Shown here one piece after another: positions 8,210 to 17,683 of a stretch of DNA of 64,000 nucleotides (its first letter is position 1; the number at the start of each line of letters is the position of its first letter). Source of the DNA: JALEFZ01 sp039817415. GTDB lineage: Bacteria > Bacteroidota > Bacteroidia > J057. The stretch lies in assembly GCA_039817415.1 (NCBI GenBank), contig JBCBVV010000027.1:1-64000 (forward strand). Direction: 5' to 3'. The translations under genes were made by a program, and so were the position numbers. The notes under the pieces were generated by a model that saw only the letters and a program-made list of their open reading frames with translations, was not told the DNA's origin and did no database searches.

Positions 8210-9256
8210 ATGCCAAACAGAATATTGAACCTCATTATTATCGTTTCTCTTTTTCTTCCCATTTCCCTATTTGGGCAAGCAGCAGGTAATGCCGTTCGAG
8301 CAGAGTCTACAGGCAATGCAGCCTACTTCCAAGGATATCAGCAACGCTCCTTAAACAACCGTGTAGAACTCCCTCAAGTTCAAATGACACACAATCCCAA
8401 TGAAATCTCTATTCGTGTCAATGCCCTCTTTAATGCCAAGGCAAGTAGTTATGTAGGTGTATTTGCCATGACCCAGGTCGGAGAAACCATTGAGGAAACA
8501 GATAAGCTCATGAATGAAAAGATAGACGCCATCAAGGCGGGTGCCAAAGCCCTTAATGACGATAACCTTGAAATTTATGTAGACATGATTTCCCTGGTTC
8601 CTGTTTACGAATATGAAAGCACCAAAAAGATCTTTTCCAAGAAAACCTACACAGAAGTACCGAAGGGATTTGAGATGAAGAAAAATCTACATATCCGTTA
8701 TACCGACCCTGAAGCACTAGATAAAATCATTACCATTTGTGCCAAAAATGAAATCTATGACCTTGTAAAGGTGGATTACTATGTCGACAATGTAGAGGAG
8801 ATTTATGCCAAGATGGTGAAACAAGCCTCAGAATTTATCCAGAAAAAGGTTGATTTCTATAAATCCAATGGGATTGATTTGGCTGATAAGAAACGTAAAC
8901 TATCCGAAGGCAGAAAAGCGTATTTCCCCATTGAACGCTACTCTTCTTACCAAGCTTATTCTAACTATTCGCTTGAAGCAAGAAAAAAGGGAGAAGTCGT
9001 AAAGAGAGCGGTTAAAAGTACCGCCCAGTATTATGGCCCCATTTCCAGCCGCTACTATGACATTGTCAACAATCCCGAAATTGTAGAGCCTGTCATTCAA
9101 TATACCTACTCTCTTGCCATTAGTTTTGACATGACCGAGAAGCCTGAGCAACCCAAACCTCAAGTCATTACCAAGACCAAAACAAGAAAAGAAGTACACT
9201 TGATTCTCCCCAATGGAAATGTAAAGCAGATCATCTTCGACGAAGACAACAATTAG
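8210..9256 (+). CDS. Exported SIMPL (DUF541)-like protein
   Basis: A 348-residue protein with a clear signal peptide ending at about FGQAAGN. The middle region has the SIMPL/DUF541 pattern: ISIRVNALFNAKASSYVGVF, a helix with ETIEETDKLMNEKIDAI, and a second alpha/beta half around DLVKVDYYVDN. SIMPL proteins are periplasmic or secreted; proposed roles include stress tolerance and signalling, none biochemically firm. The C-terminal part (about 320-348) is basic, then acidic, without a T9SS sorting domain. It follows the amidotransferase-like gene, but a terminator lies between them. A bidirectional terminator follows. Confidence 0.6.
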   Translation: MPNRILNLIIIVSLFLPISLFGQAAGNAVRAESTGNAAYFQGYQQRSLNNRVELPQVQMTHNPNEISIRVNALFNAKASSYVGVFAMTQVGETIEETDKLMNEKIDAIKAGAKALNDDNLEIYVDMISLVPVYEYESTKKIFSKKTYTEVPKGFEMKKNLHIRYTDPEALDKIITICAKNEIYDLVKVDYYVDNVEEIYAKMVKQASEFIQKKVDFYKSNGIDLADKKRKLSEGRKAYFPIERYSSYQAYSNYSLEARKKGEVVKRAVKSTAQYYGPISSRYYDIVNNPEIVEPVIQYTYSLAISFDMTEKPEQPKPQVITKTKTRKEVHLILPNGNVKQIIFDEDNN

Positions 9257-9275
9257 ACCTACACCAAGCATGAAA

Positions 9276-9306
9276 AAGCCTCCTGACATGTAGAATCAGG
9301 AGGCTT
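9276..9306. terminator. Bidirectional terminator between convergent genes
   Basis: Perfect 11-bp stem AAGCCTCCTGA (9276-9286) with TCAGGAGGCTT (9296-9306), loop CATGTAGAA. The flanking A run at 9273-9277 gives a T run for minus-strand transcripts, so it serves mainly pyruvate carboxylase and also the SIMPL gene. Confidence 0.85.
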
Positions 9307-9333
9307 ATCTTATGGAGTGAGTCCGTGTTCGTT

Positions 9334-12300
9334 CTACGCCATTTCAATGACCACATCATCAGCTTCGACCATGGCACCCTCTACTAGGACAACCTTTTGT
9401 ATGGTTCCTTCTTTAGAGGCAGTAATGGTAGATTCCATTTTCATGGCTTCTAGGACAAACAATGGCTGGTTCTTCTTTACTTCTTCTCCTTCCTCCACTA
9501 GAACTTTTGTCAATTTTGCCTGAATAGGAGCACCAATATCATTCGGCCCTGCCACCTTCCGATTCTGAAACTTGACAACGTCTACCTTATTGTCTCTAAT
9601 GGCTACCGAGCGAGTTTGCCCATTCAACCTAAAGTACAACGTCCGCATGCCATCCTCATTAGGCTCAAGCATGTAGAGATATTCTACTAGCAGCTTTTTC
9701 CCAGGATCAATTCTTACCAGAATCTCCTCATTGGTTTTCAAGGGATAGAAATAAGCCAAGGTAGGAAGCTTCATGACTTCATCGTAGTCCTGAAGGTGTT
9801 TGTAATAATTCTCAAATACCCTTGGATACAGTTTGTAAGAAAGGAAGTCAGTAAACATCATCCTGTCATCTGGAAATTCTTTTTTGAATTGGTCAAATTC
9901 TCGGGTAAAATCTACTGGTGCCAAATGAGCATTCGGCCTTTCTGTATAAGGCACTTCATCCTTAAGAACGATTCGCTGTAGTTCTTCGGGAAAACCTTGA
10001 TAGGGTTGTCCAAGGTCTCCTCGGAAAAATGCTTTTACAGAGTCTGGGAAGGAGATTTCATCCCCCTTATCCATGATATCCTGCTCAGTATACCCATTCG
10101 AAGTCATAAATAGCGCCATATCACCTACAACTTTTGACGAGGGAGTTACCTTGACGATTTCCCCAAACATCTTGTTGACAGTGGCATAGTTCTTTTTGAT
10201 GGTCTCAAACTTATCTTCCAAACCAAGAGAACGCGCTTGTGGAAGCAGATTGGAGTACTGTCCACCTGGAATTTCATGGTCATAGACCTCTGCTGTACTT
10301 GACCTTAATTCAGACTCAAAGGGATAATAGTACTCTCTTACAGCTTCCCAATAGTTGGCAAACTGATTCAAATGTTCCAACTGCATCCCCGTCTCTCTTT
10401 CATGACCTTGCATCTGGGCTACAAAGGAGTTCAGGTTGGGTTGCGAGGTCAAACCAGACATGGAGCTAATGGCACAATCGACAATATCAACACCAGCTTC
10501 CACTGCCATGAGGTAAGTAGTCAACTGATTACCAGAAGTATCATGGGAGTGGATATGAATAGGAATATCTACTGCCTTTTTCAATTCAGTCACCAATTCC
10601 TTAGCAGCTCTGGGCTTGAGCAAACCAGCCATGTCTTTGATAGCTAGCATATGTGCTCCTTCATCCTCCAGCATTCTCGCTAAATCAAGGTAGTATTGAA
10701 GGTCGTATTTGGTTTTATCAGGGTTCATGATATCACCCGTATAACAAATACAAGCCTCCGCGAGGGCATTGGTTCTTTCTCGCACTGTTTTGATACTCAC
10801 CTTCATGGCTTCCATCCAATTGAGCGAGTCAAAGATTCTGAATATATCAATTCCGTGCTTCCAAGCTTCCTCAATGAATTGCTGCACGAGATTATCTGGA
10901 TAAGCAGTATACCCCACTGCATTTGAGCCTCTCAGCAACATTTGCAGCAAAACATTCGGCATTTTTTGACGAAGAATGGTCAATCTCTCCCAGGGATTTT
11001 CTCTCAAAAATCGAAGGCAAACATCAAAGGTAGCCCCACCCCAGACTTCCATCGAGAAGACTTCTGGGTTGAGTCTGGCATAGCTTTCGGATACCTTAAA
11101 CATATCCATCGTACGCATGCGCGTTGCCAATAGAGATTGATGGGCGTCTCGGAAAGTAGTATCAGTGATCAGTGTCTTTTTCTGATTTTTGATCCAATCA
11201 ATAAATCCTTCCCTTCCCAATTCATTGAGCAAGTCCTTGGTTCCCTTGGGATAAGGTTTGTTTCTGTCAACTACTGGCAAAACAGGTTGGCGAAACTCCT
11301 TCTCTGGATCGTATTTGTTTTGGACACTCTGGCTTGGGTTTCCATTCACCACAATATTGCCCAAATAGGAAAGTGTCTTGGTAGCTCTATCTCTGCTTCG
11401 GTTGAATTCAAGCAGATCTGGGTTGTTTTTGATAAAGCCAACGGTAGCTTCTCCCCTTTGAAAAACAGGATGGACCATCACATTGAGTAGAAATGGAATA
11501 TTATCCTTCACCCCTCTGATTCTAAATTCGCGTAGCGTCCTTCTCATGCGCTGAGAAGCTCCTTTTAAGGTTCGTCCCCAAGCAGATACTTTCACCAACA
11601 TAGAGTCAAAGAAAGGGGAAACTTTGGCACCTGGATAGGAAGAGCCTTCATCCAGTCGTATCCCAAATCCACCTGCGTTTCTATAGGCTAGAATGGTTCC
11701 ATAATCGGGTTGGAAGCTATTGGCAGGGTCTTCTGTGGTGATCCGGCACTGGACTGCAAAGCCATTGACCGTGATATCTTCCTGAGATCGAATGAAAATG
11801 GCAGGATCAGATAACTTGGCCCCTGCTGCTATCAGAATTTGAGAACGGACAATATCAATTCCAGTGATTTCCTCCGTGATCGTATGTTCCACCTGTATAC
11901 GAGGATTTACCTCAATGAAATACACATTATTGCTACGATCCACCAGAAATTCGGCAGTTCCCGCATTATTGTATTCAACTTCACGTGCAATCCGCATGGC
12001 ATACTCGTGAATTTGCGTTTTGATGTCCTCGGGTAAAGTGGAAGGCGCCACCTCTACCACCTTTTGAAAGCGTCTCTGAACAGAGCAATCTCTCTCATGT
12101 AGGTGAACAATGCTTCCATGATTGTCTCCTAGGATTTGAACTTCTATGTGCTTGGGATCTTCCACAAACTTCTCAAGGAAGACCGTGTCATCTCCAAAAG
12201 CATTTCTTGCTTCATTTCTTGCCTCAAAGAAGGACTTGCTCATTTCTTCCTCAGAACGAATCACCCGCATTCCTCGTCCTCCTCCACCAGCGGCCGCTTT

Positions 12301-12780
12301 GAGCATAACTGGATATCCAATCTGATCCGCCTCATTAAGGGCTATTTTCAAGGAATTCAATTCCACTTTGCTATCCGGGATCAAGGGTACACCCACTTTA
12401 TTGGCTACCTCTTTGGCACGTACCTTATCCCCTAGCCTATCCATGACTTCTGGTCTCGGACCGATAAAAATAATCCCCTCTTCCTTACATCTTCTGGCAA
12501 AAGTTACATTCTCTGATAGGAAGCCATAACCGGGGTGAATGGCATCTACATTTTTCCTTTTGGCTGTGGTAATAATTTCCTCAATGTCGAGATAGGGTTT
12601 CAAGGGCTCGGATTCATCTCCAATCATATAGGCCTCATCCGCCTTATATCGGTGTAGGGAATAACGGTCTTCGAAGGAGTAAATAGCGACGGTTTGAATC
12701 CTTAACTCGGAAAGGGCACGTAGAATACGGATGGCAATTTCGCCTCTATTGGCCACCAGTACTTTTTTTAACTTAATCAT
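9334..12780 (-). CDS. pyc: Pyruvate carboxylase
   Basis: An 1148-residue biotin enzyme that carboxylates pyruvate to oxaloacetate, refilling the TCA cycle. Biotin carboxylase domain at about 4-455 (KAAAGGGGRGMR ATP loop, EKFVEDPKHIEVQ, VNPRIQVEHT), carboxyltransferase domain from about 535 (TDTTFRDAHQSLLATRMRT, DIFRIFDSLN, HIHSHDTSGN), the PYC_OADA region, and a C-terminal biotinyl domain with EAMKMEST, biotin on Lys1114. Length and order match single-chain pyruvate carboxylases. It is monocistronic: a terminator follows, and about 400 bp of noncoding DNA precedes it. Confidence 0.97.
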   Translation of the reverse strand: MIKLKKVLVANRGEIAIRILRALSELRIQTVAIYSFEDRYSLHRYKADEAYMIGDESEPLKPYLDIEEIITTAKRKNVDAIHPGYGFLSENVTFARRCKEEGIIFIGPRPEVMDRLGDKVRAKEVANKVGVPLIPDSKVELNSLKIALNEADQIGYPVMLKAAAGGGGRGMRVIRSEEEMSKSFFEARNEARNAFGDDTVFLEKFVEDPKHIEVQILGDNHGSIVHLHERDCSVQRRFQKVVEVAPSTLPEDIKTQIHEYAMRIAREVEYNNAGTAEFLVDRSNNVYFIEVNPRIQVEHTITEEITGIDIVRSQILIAAGAKLSDPAIFIRSQEDITVNGFAVQCRITTEDPANSFQPDYGTILAYRNAGGFGIRLDEGSSYPGAKVSPFFDSMLVKVSAWGRTLKGASQRMRRTLREFRIRGVKDNIPFLLNVMVHPVFQRGEATVGFIKNNPDLLEFNRSRDRATKTLSYLGNIVVNGNPSQSVQNKYDPEKEFRQPVLPVVDRNKPYPKGTKDLLNELGREGFIDWIKNQKKTLITDTTFRDAHQSLLATRMRTMDMFKVSESYARLNPEVFSMEVWGGATFDVCLRFLRENPWERLTILRQKMPNVLLQMLLRGSNAVGYTAYPDNLVQQFIEEAWKHGIDIFRIFDSLNWMEAMKVSIKTVRERTNALAEACICYTGDIMNPDKTKYDLQYYLDLARMLEDEGAHMLAIKDMAGLLKPRAAKELVTELKKAVDIPIHIHSHDTSGNQLTTYLMAVEAGVDIVDCAISSMSGLTSQPNLNSFVAQMQGHERETGMQLEHLNQFANYWEAVREYYYPFESELRSSTAEVYDHEIPGGQYSNLLPQARSLGLEDKFETIKKNYATVNKMFGEIVKVTPSSKVVGDMALFMTSNGYTEQDIMDKGDEISFPDSVKAFFRGDLGQPYQGFPEELQRIVLKDEVPYTERPNAHLAPVDFTREFDQFKKEFPDDRMMFTDFLSYKLYPRVFENYYKHLQDYDEVMKLPTLAYFYPLKTNEEILVRIDPGKKLLVEYLYMLEPNEDGMRTLYFRLNGQTRSVAIRDNKVDVVKFQNRKVAGPNDIGAPIQAKLTKVLVEEGEEVKKNQPLFVLEAMKMESTITASKEGTIQKVVLVEGAMVEADDVVIEMA

Positions 12781-13181
12781 GAGAGCTTGACTTTCTCAAT
12801 AGGTTTAAACGTTACAACTTGTCTCAAAAGGGATATGCAGTCAGGTCCCGGTTCATCAATTTTCCTGCATATTTCACTTTTGGATTCATTCTTGGAAGGG
12901 GTCAATATACAGAATTAATACCGCTGAGCCAGATAAGACCTGCATTTATCAAACAATCCCTAACTTTTGTCAAAAGAATGTTTCATTTGTGGAATGAAGC
13001 CTTCAACTTACTCTTAGAATTGCGGACCTTTTATCTTTCAAACTTTTAATCGCTAAAACAGTTTGATGTCGTGTAAGTGATTAATGATCTAACTACTTGG
13101 TAAGATATTTGGTTAATATCCCCCTATTTGACTATTGAGAATAAAGCGGAAGGTTCTTATATTAACTGTATGATGATGGAC
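12781..13181. other. Noncoding divergent promoter region
   Basis: About 400 bp between pyruvate carboxylase (minus) and a lipoprotein gene (plus). It should carry both promoters. I found no exact TAnnTTTG element with a well-placed -33 box, no tRNA and no riboswitch I recognise. A 76-residue frame starting at 12819 has no family features and I do not call it. Confidence 0.6.
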
Positions 13182-13685
13182 ATGCCAAAGAACATATTTC
13201 TTCTTCTTGTTGTGGGTTTTGTTTTAGCCATAATTTCTGGCTGTAACCAGGAGCCTGTATTTCCTGTGGAGCCCAGAGTAGAAGTGCTTGATATTCAGCC
13301 CAGAGTCGTAAAAAGTCTACAGGATTCCATCTTGATCCGTTTCAGATTTGAAGATGGAGATGGCAACATTGGCTTGCTTCCAGAAGACGGTGCTGATAAA
13401 GTGAACCTCACCATCATAGATTCGCGTATTAATGATTTTAGCCTACCGGATGAGTTTTTTGTCTACGAATACAGAATTCCCAACCTGACACCTGATACTC
13501 GAAATCCTTCTATTCAGGGTGAGTTTACAGTAAAGATTGACTTTACCAAAGTATTCTCCGGCTTTGCTACCTCAGAAGAATTCAGGTACCAGATTAAGTT
13601 GGAAGACAGAGATGGAAATATTGCCAAACCTATTAATGGCAATGATGAGGCTGTTTATACAGACTTCATCGAGGTGGTAAGGTAA
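13182..13685 (+). CDS. Putative lipoprotein with two DxDG-type loops
   Basis: A 167-residue lipoprotein: hydrophobic helix then ISGC lipobox (Cys at about residue 20 from the ATG at 13182; a run of ATG codons from 13170 makes the exact start uncertain, and an upstream TTG at 13128 is unlikely since the signal peptide would begin too late). The mature part is a beta-rich domain with two similar loops, FEDGDGNIG and LEDRDGNIA, about 100 residues apart, resembling calcium-binding aspartate loops. No family recognised. It converges with speD, with only 11 bp between stop codons and no terminator hairpin. Confidence 0.72.
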   Translation: MPKNIFLLLVVGFVLAIISGCNQEPVFPVEPRVEVLDIQPRVVKSLQDSILIRFRFEDGDGNIGLLPEDGADKVNLTIIDSRINDFSLPDEFFVYEYRIPNLTPDTRNPSIQGEFTVKIDFTKVFSGFATSEEFRYQIKLEDRDGNIAKPINGNDEAVYTDFIEVVR

Positions 13686-13696
13686 TTGATCCTTCC

Positions 13697-14056
13697 TCAG
13701 TTTTTGGCTGAATGAGGTCCTCTCTTTATTTTCTTTTCTGATACTTCTTTTGCGAACAGTCTTTCTTTCAAAAGGGAAACTGCCTTAGCAAGCAGGCTCG
13801 TATCTCCACAGGTAAAAATATCTACAGCGGCGTAGTCAAATTCTGGCCAGGTATGTATCGTCAGGTGGCTTTCAGCGATAACAAGGACGCCTGTTATTCC
13901 TTGTGGTTGAAAGCGATGGAAATAGCTGTGCAAGACTTCCACTTCAATGGCTTTTGCAGCTTCTATCATCATGCTCCTTATGGCATGCTCGTCGTTTAGA
14001 ACCGCTGTATTGGCTTTCGAATATTCAATTAATATGTGCTCTCCCAGAATCTTCAT
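13697..14056 (-). CDS. speD: S-adenosylmethionine decarboxylase proenzyme
   Basis: A 119-residue prokaryotic class 1B enzyme that decarboxylates S-adenosylmethionine to supply aminopropyl groups for spermidine. The self-cleavage site is visible as AESHLTIHTWPE: cleavage before Ser63 would give the pyruvoyl group. The catalytic His and the Cys of the segment VDIFTCGD (the class 1B proton donor) are also present. Length matches the short bacterial type. It sits alone between surface-protein genes; no spermidine synthase gene is nearby. Confidence 0.93.
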   Translation of the reverse strand: MKILGEHILIEYSKANTAVLNDEHAIRSMMIEAAKAIEVEVLHSYFHRFQPQGITGVLVIAESHLTIHTWPEFDYAAVDIFTCGDTSLLAKAVSLLKERLFAKEVSEKKIKRGPHSAKN

Positions 14057-14170
14057 ACCACACTTTTGCTGATTGAGGCGACAAAAATATACTTTATCTC
14101 CAATAGTTAAGTAGCCATGTCAAAATAGTGTGTTTTTACTCCCACTCCATATGACAACTATTCTATCTCC

Positions 14171-14198
14171 TTGCCTAAGTTGATTTTTTGTAGATTTG
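14171..14198 (+). promoter_or_regulatory. Candidate Bacteroidota sigma-A promoter
   Basis: A TTG (14171-14173) and an exact TAnnTTTG element, TAGATTTG (14191-14198), separated by 17 bp, about 140 bp before the surface-protein gene at 14340. The 19-21 bp centre spacing expected for this promoter type is roughly met. Confidence 0.45.
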
Positions 14199-14339
14199 CC
14201 CCTCGATTTACTAGGGAAAATGTAAGATTCGTACATATAAATGAATGAAGTGCCCAAGAAAATTCAGGGCTTGTAGAGAAGCCTACAATTTATCTGATTC
14301 ATCTGTAGTTACTTATCTGACGAGTTCTTCCTAACTGCT

Positions 14340-16652
14340 GTGAAAAAATTGAGTATGAAGTACACTAGACTATTAAGTTTATTGATCTTTTTCCTGGCTT
14401 TTGCCAACCTCCATGGCGCAGATGTTCTGCTGGAAGAAGAGCTTTCCCCTACAAAAATAAACTGTGTAACCTCGGCTAACATCGTGCTTCTTCAGGCTGA
14501 TACCTGTGGACTTGGTGGAGTGGCTACGGTTACTCATAATGGAACTGGGCCCATTACCTTTATATGGTCCGCAGATCCTACTATTGACAATGATACCATT
14601 ACGGGTCTTCAGGGAGGGCAGATTTACACCATCCAGGTTCGAGATACCAATGGTTGTTTAGCGAGTGATGCCATTTTTATCCCTTTGGTAACAACTTTCA
14701 CAGCAACCGGCTTTACAACTCCAGATACTTGTTTGTTGGGAAATGGAACGGCAGGAGTCCTTATCTCTGATATTGTAGGTGGTGTCCCGCCATATAGTTT
14801 TCAATGGGATGCCAATGCGGATAGCCAGCAGACACCCATTGCGGTTGGACTTTCTGAAGGAAATTATTTGTTGACCATTACAGATGATACTGGCTGCCAA
14901 TTCAATTACCTAGCCCAAGTCGATTCCACGGCCAACGGCTTTACCGTTGGTTTTGGATCAGATAATGTTAGCTGCTTTGGAGATATTGATGGTTCAGCCT
15001 TTGTCAATCCTAATGGAGGCAATGGAAATTATGATATTCAATGGTTGCTTCCAGATAGTACCTTATTAGAAGTCGGAACGAGTATCAATAATCTCTCACA
15101 AGGCAATTATATCGTCATTGTAGATGATGGCGGTGGCCCCGGCTGTCGATATATCCAGAACTTTACCATCTCAGAACCAGATAGCATGTCTGCGGGTTTC
15201 CTAAGTACACCAGCAGTAGGATGTACCTCTCCAGATGGAAGCCTTGCTGCTACCGTACAAGGGGGTACTGGACCTTACAACTACCTATGGCAAACAGGAG
15301 ATACCACCATTACCATAGACAGCTTAGCCGCAGGTAGTTACCAATTGGTCATTACAGATGATAATGGTTGTACAGCAGGCATCAACGCCCTGGTTCAATC
15401 TCAACCCGGACCATTTTTCACGGTAGATATTCTTCAGCAAGATAATTGTGGACTTGGAGAAGGGATTGCCTTTGTAAACGTAAGTGTGGGTACCCCTCCT
15501 TATAGCTATCAGTGGAGTACAAATCCTCCTATTTTTGAAGATACATCTGCCTTTGCTAACGGCTTAAGACGAGGAACAGGCTACAATGTAGTTGTGACTG
15601 GTGCGGACTCTTGTGTTCAGCTGGCCTCCTTCAATATGCCCGGTAGGGAGCCCCTTGCCATCACGAATGTGGATGTAACCAACAGCTATTGTGATTTGAA
15701 CAATGGATCTGCCGGTGTAACCCTTAGTGGTGGAACAGCCCCATATGAATACACTTGGACTTCAAGTCCACCAACCTTTGGCCCTGTGGCTACTAATTTG
15801 CCGGAAGGCCCCTATACAATTTCAATCAGAGATAGCTTCAACTGCTTTATCGAACAACGAATTGAAGTTTTTGAAGATCCTGGTTTCGAACTAGAAGTTA
15901 GCCATACTGATGAAAGCTGTTTTGGAAGAGAAGATGGAACGGCTTCAGCGGTTGCTACTGGATTTAGAGGGAATGTAACCTACCAATGGACAACCGACCC
16001 TCCACAAGCAGGATCTAACGTAAGTCGCTTAACAGGAAATAACGTGTATTCCGTAACCGTAACGGATGAGGGAGGTTGTGTCAGATCAGATTTTGTTTCT
16101 ATCGAAGCCGCGAGTTTCCTTCAATCTGGATTCCAAGGGGCACCTGATACCTTGGTTCCAACGGTATTGAGCAGCGCTACTTTTGACTTCACCAACAACT
16201 CTATTGGAGCTGAATCCTATATATGGGACTTTGGAGATGGCACCTTATCCACAGAATTTGAACCCACTCATACTTATCAAGATCTGGGTGAATATTTCGT
16301 ACAACTCAAGGCTTTCAACGCAGACGAAAGTTGTGTGGATTCCATTTTACTAGGACCATATGTAGTCGTACCTGATGGGATAGAATATGTGGCTAATGCC
16401 TTCTCCCCCAATCAAGACGGCGTAAATGATTTCTTTGAAGTAAGAGGATTGCAATTGAATAATTTCCAATTGACCATTTACAACAAGTGGGGAGTGGCGG
16501 TATTTACCTCAAATAATCCTGCCGATTCTTGGGACGGAAACCTAAGAGGAGGAGGTCCTGCACCTGAAGGAGTATACATATATCGCCTCGAAGCAGATAT
16601 TCCTGGAGAGAAAAAGGTCAACCAAACCGGAACAGTTACGCTGGTTAGATAA
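14340..16652 (+). CDS. Surface protein: seven SprB-like repeats, PKD, type B sorting domain
   Basis: A 770-residue secreted protein. A signal peptide (to about residue 27; start GTG at 14340 or ATG at 14355) is followed by seven SprB-like repeats of about 75-80 residues, each with a Cys near the start, G-[ST]-A, GG-x-PPY-x-[FY]-x-W, and a closing [DR]-x-x-x-C. Then comes one PKD domain (YIWDFGDG) and a C-terminal gliding-associated domain (ANAFSPNQDGVNDFF, IYNKWGVAVF, WDGNLRGG, GVYIYRLEA) that targets it to the type IX system as type B cargo. Likely a surface adhesin or filament. The repeats are diverged at DNA level. Own promoter and terminator. Confidence 0.9.
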   Translation: MKKLSMKYTRLLSLLIFFLAFANLHGADVLLEEELSPTKINCVTSANIVLLQADTCGLGGVATVTHNGTGPITFIWSADPTIDNDTITGLQGGQIYTIQVRDTNGCLASDAIFIPLVTTFTATGFTTPDTCLLGNGTAGVLISDIVGGVPPYSFQWDANADSQQTPIAVGLSEGNYLLTITDDTGCQFNYLAQVDSTANGFTVGFGSDNVSCFGDIDGSAFVNPNGGNGNYDIQWLLPDSTLLEVGTSINNLSQGNYIVIVDDGGGPGCRYIQNFTISEPDSMSAGFLSTPAVGCTSPDGSLAATVQGGTGPYNYLWQTGDTTITIDSLAAGSYQLVITDDNGCTAGINALVQSQPGPFFTVDILQQDNCGLGEGIAFVNVSVGTPPYSYQWSTNPPIFEDTSAFANGLRRGTGYNVVVTGADSCVQLASFNMPGREPLAITNVDVTNSYCDLNNGSAGVTLSGGTAPYEYTWTSSPPTFGPVATNLPEGPYTISIRDSFNCFIEQRIEVFEDPGFELEVSHTDESCFGREDGTASAVATGFRGNVTYQWTTDPPQAGSNVSRLTGNNVYSVTVTDEGGCVRSDFVSIEAASFLQSGFQGAPDTLVPTVLSSATFDFTNNSIGAESYIWDFGDGTLSTEFEPTHTYQDLGEYFVQLKAFNADESCVDSILLGPYVVVPDGIEYVANAFSPNQDGVNDFFEVRGLQLNNFQLTIYNKWGVAVFTSNNPADSWDGNLRGGGPAPEGVYIYRLEADIPGEKKVNQTGTVTLVR

Positions 16653-16675
16653 CCAAAAAATACATCATTTTGCCC

Positions 16676-16712
16676 AAATGCTACAAGCCGACATGGATTG
16701 TAGCATTTGTGT
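16676..16712 (+). terminator. Terminator after SprB-repeat gene
   Basis: Perfect 11-bp stem AAATGCTACAA (16676-16686) with TTGTAGCATTT (16698-16708), 11-base loop, then a short T-rich tail. Confidence 0.7.
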
Positions 16713-16858
16713 TTTAATTTAAACTCTTGAAGCCCCTTAGCCTACATCCCATCGCTCAATTGTGAGACGATTTTGAATGTTTAGACGTTATAGATGTGTG
16801 AAATTCAAGTTGGGAAACATAGGCCCGATATCCATTTTTGTATTGAAGGTATTATTTC

Positions 16859-17563
16859 ATGAATAGAATAGTTTTCATACTCGCGATCATCCTCTCTGTA
16901 GGTTTTTGGGGCTGCGACAGAACTCAGGATCTTATCCCTGAGCATACATATAGAATCTTTCCAAATGAGACGGGAAAATTCAGAATCATGTACGTAGAGG
17001 ATACCACCTTTACAACACAGGGAATTGACTTCCCTGTCGTAGATCAGTTTTACAAAAAAGAAGAAATTGGCGATACCGTCATCGATTTAACGGGGAGAGC
17101 CGTGAAGGAACTTCAAGTATTTCGATCTGAGAACGAATTCGGTACTGAGTATAGATTCCAGCAAGATAGAGTTTGGACGCAGTTTATCCTTCCGCAAGAC
17201 GGTGCTACATACTTCGCCGAACGCATTGAAGAGAATGATCGTACGCTTGTCCTAAAGTTTCCAGTGTTTACCGGTGTGGTATGGAATGGAAATCTTTACA
17301 ATGACCTGGATGACCAACAATTTACCTACCAAAGCATAGATACAACCGTTACCGTACGCGGAAGAACCTTCGATCAATGTGTGATGGTTTTACGAGAGCA
17401 AAGAGATGGTATTTTTAACATCTACTCCTATGAAATCTATGCTCCCGACGTGGGTTTGATCAAAAAATACGCTCGTAGACTTATCTTCAATTCAGGAGGA
17501 GCGGATCCTTTTAATGATTCAGAAAGTATGATTCATTATGAAGAAATCGTTGAGTACAACTAA
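16859..17563 (+). CDS. Putative lipoprotein
   Basis: A 234-residue lipoprotein with a hydrophobic leader and a WGC lipobox (Cys at residue 19). The mature part is beta-rich with several aromatic and charged repeats and no domain I recognise; segments such as TYFAERIEENDRTLVLKFP and SYEIYAPDVGLIKKYA suggest a folded beta-barrel or lipocalin-like domain, but this is a guess. It is preceded by a terminator and followed after 120 bp by another exported protein on the same strand, suggesting shared surface or periplasmic roles. Confidence 0.75.
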   Translation: MNRIVFILAIILSVGFWGCDRTQDLIPEHTYRIFPNETGKFRIMYVEDTTFTTQGIDFPVVDQFYKKEEIGDTVIDLTGRAVKELQVFRSENEFGTEYRFQQDRVWTQFILPQDGATYFAERIEENDRTLVLKFPVFTGVVWNGNLYNDLDDQQFTYQSIDTTVTVRGRTFDQCVMVLREQRDGIFNIYSYEIYAPDVGLIKKYARRLIFNSGGADPFNDSESMIHYEEIVEYN

Positions 17564-17683
17564 GGAAATAATGCCTTAGGGATGTAAGAATTGGAACGTC
17601 TGGGTTCTTTTTATCGTCTTGTATAAAAAGTCTCTTTCTTCCCTTAATTCTTATATTGCAAGCCTCACTTTCAACGAGCTCCT

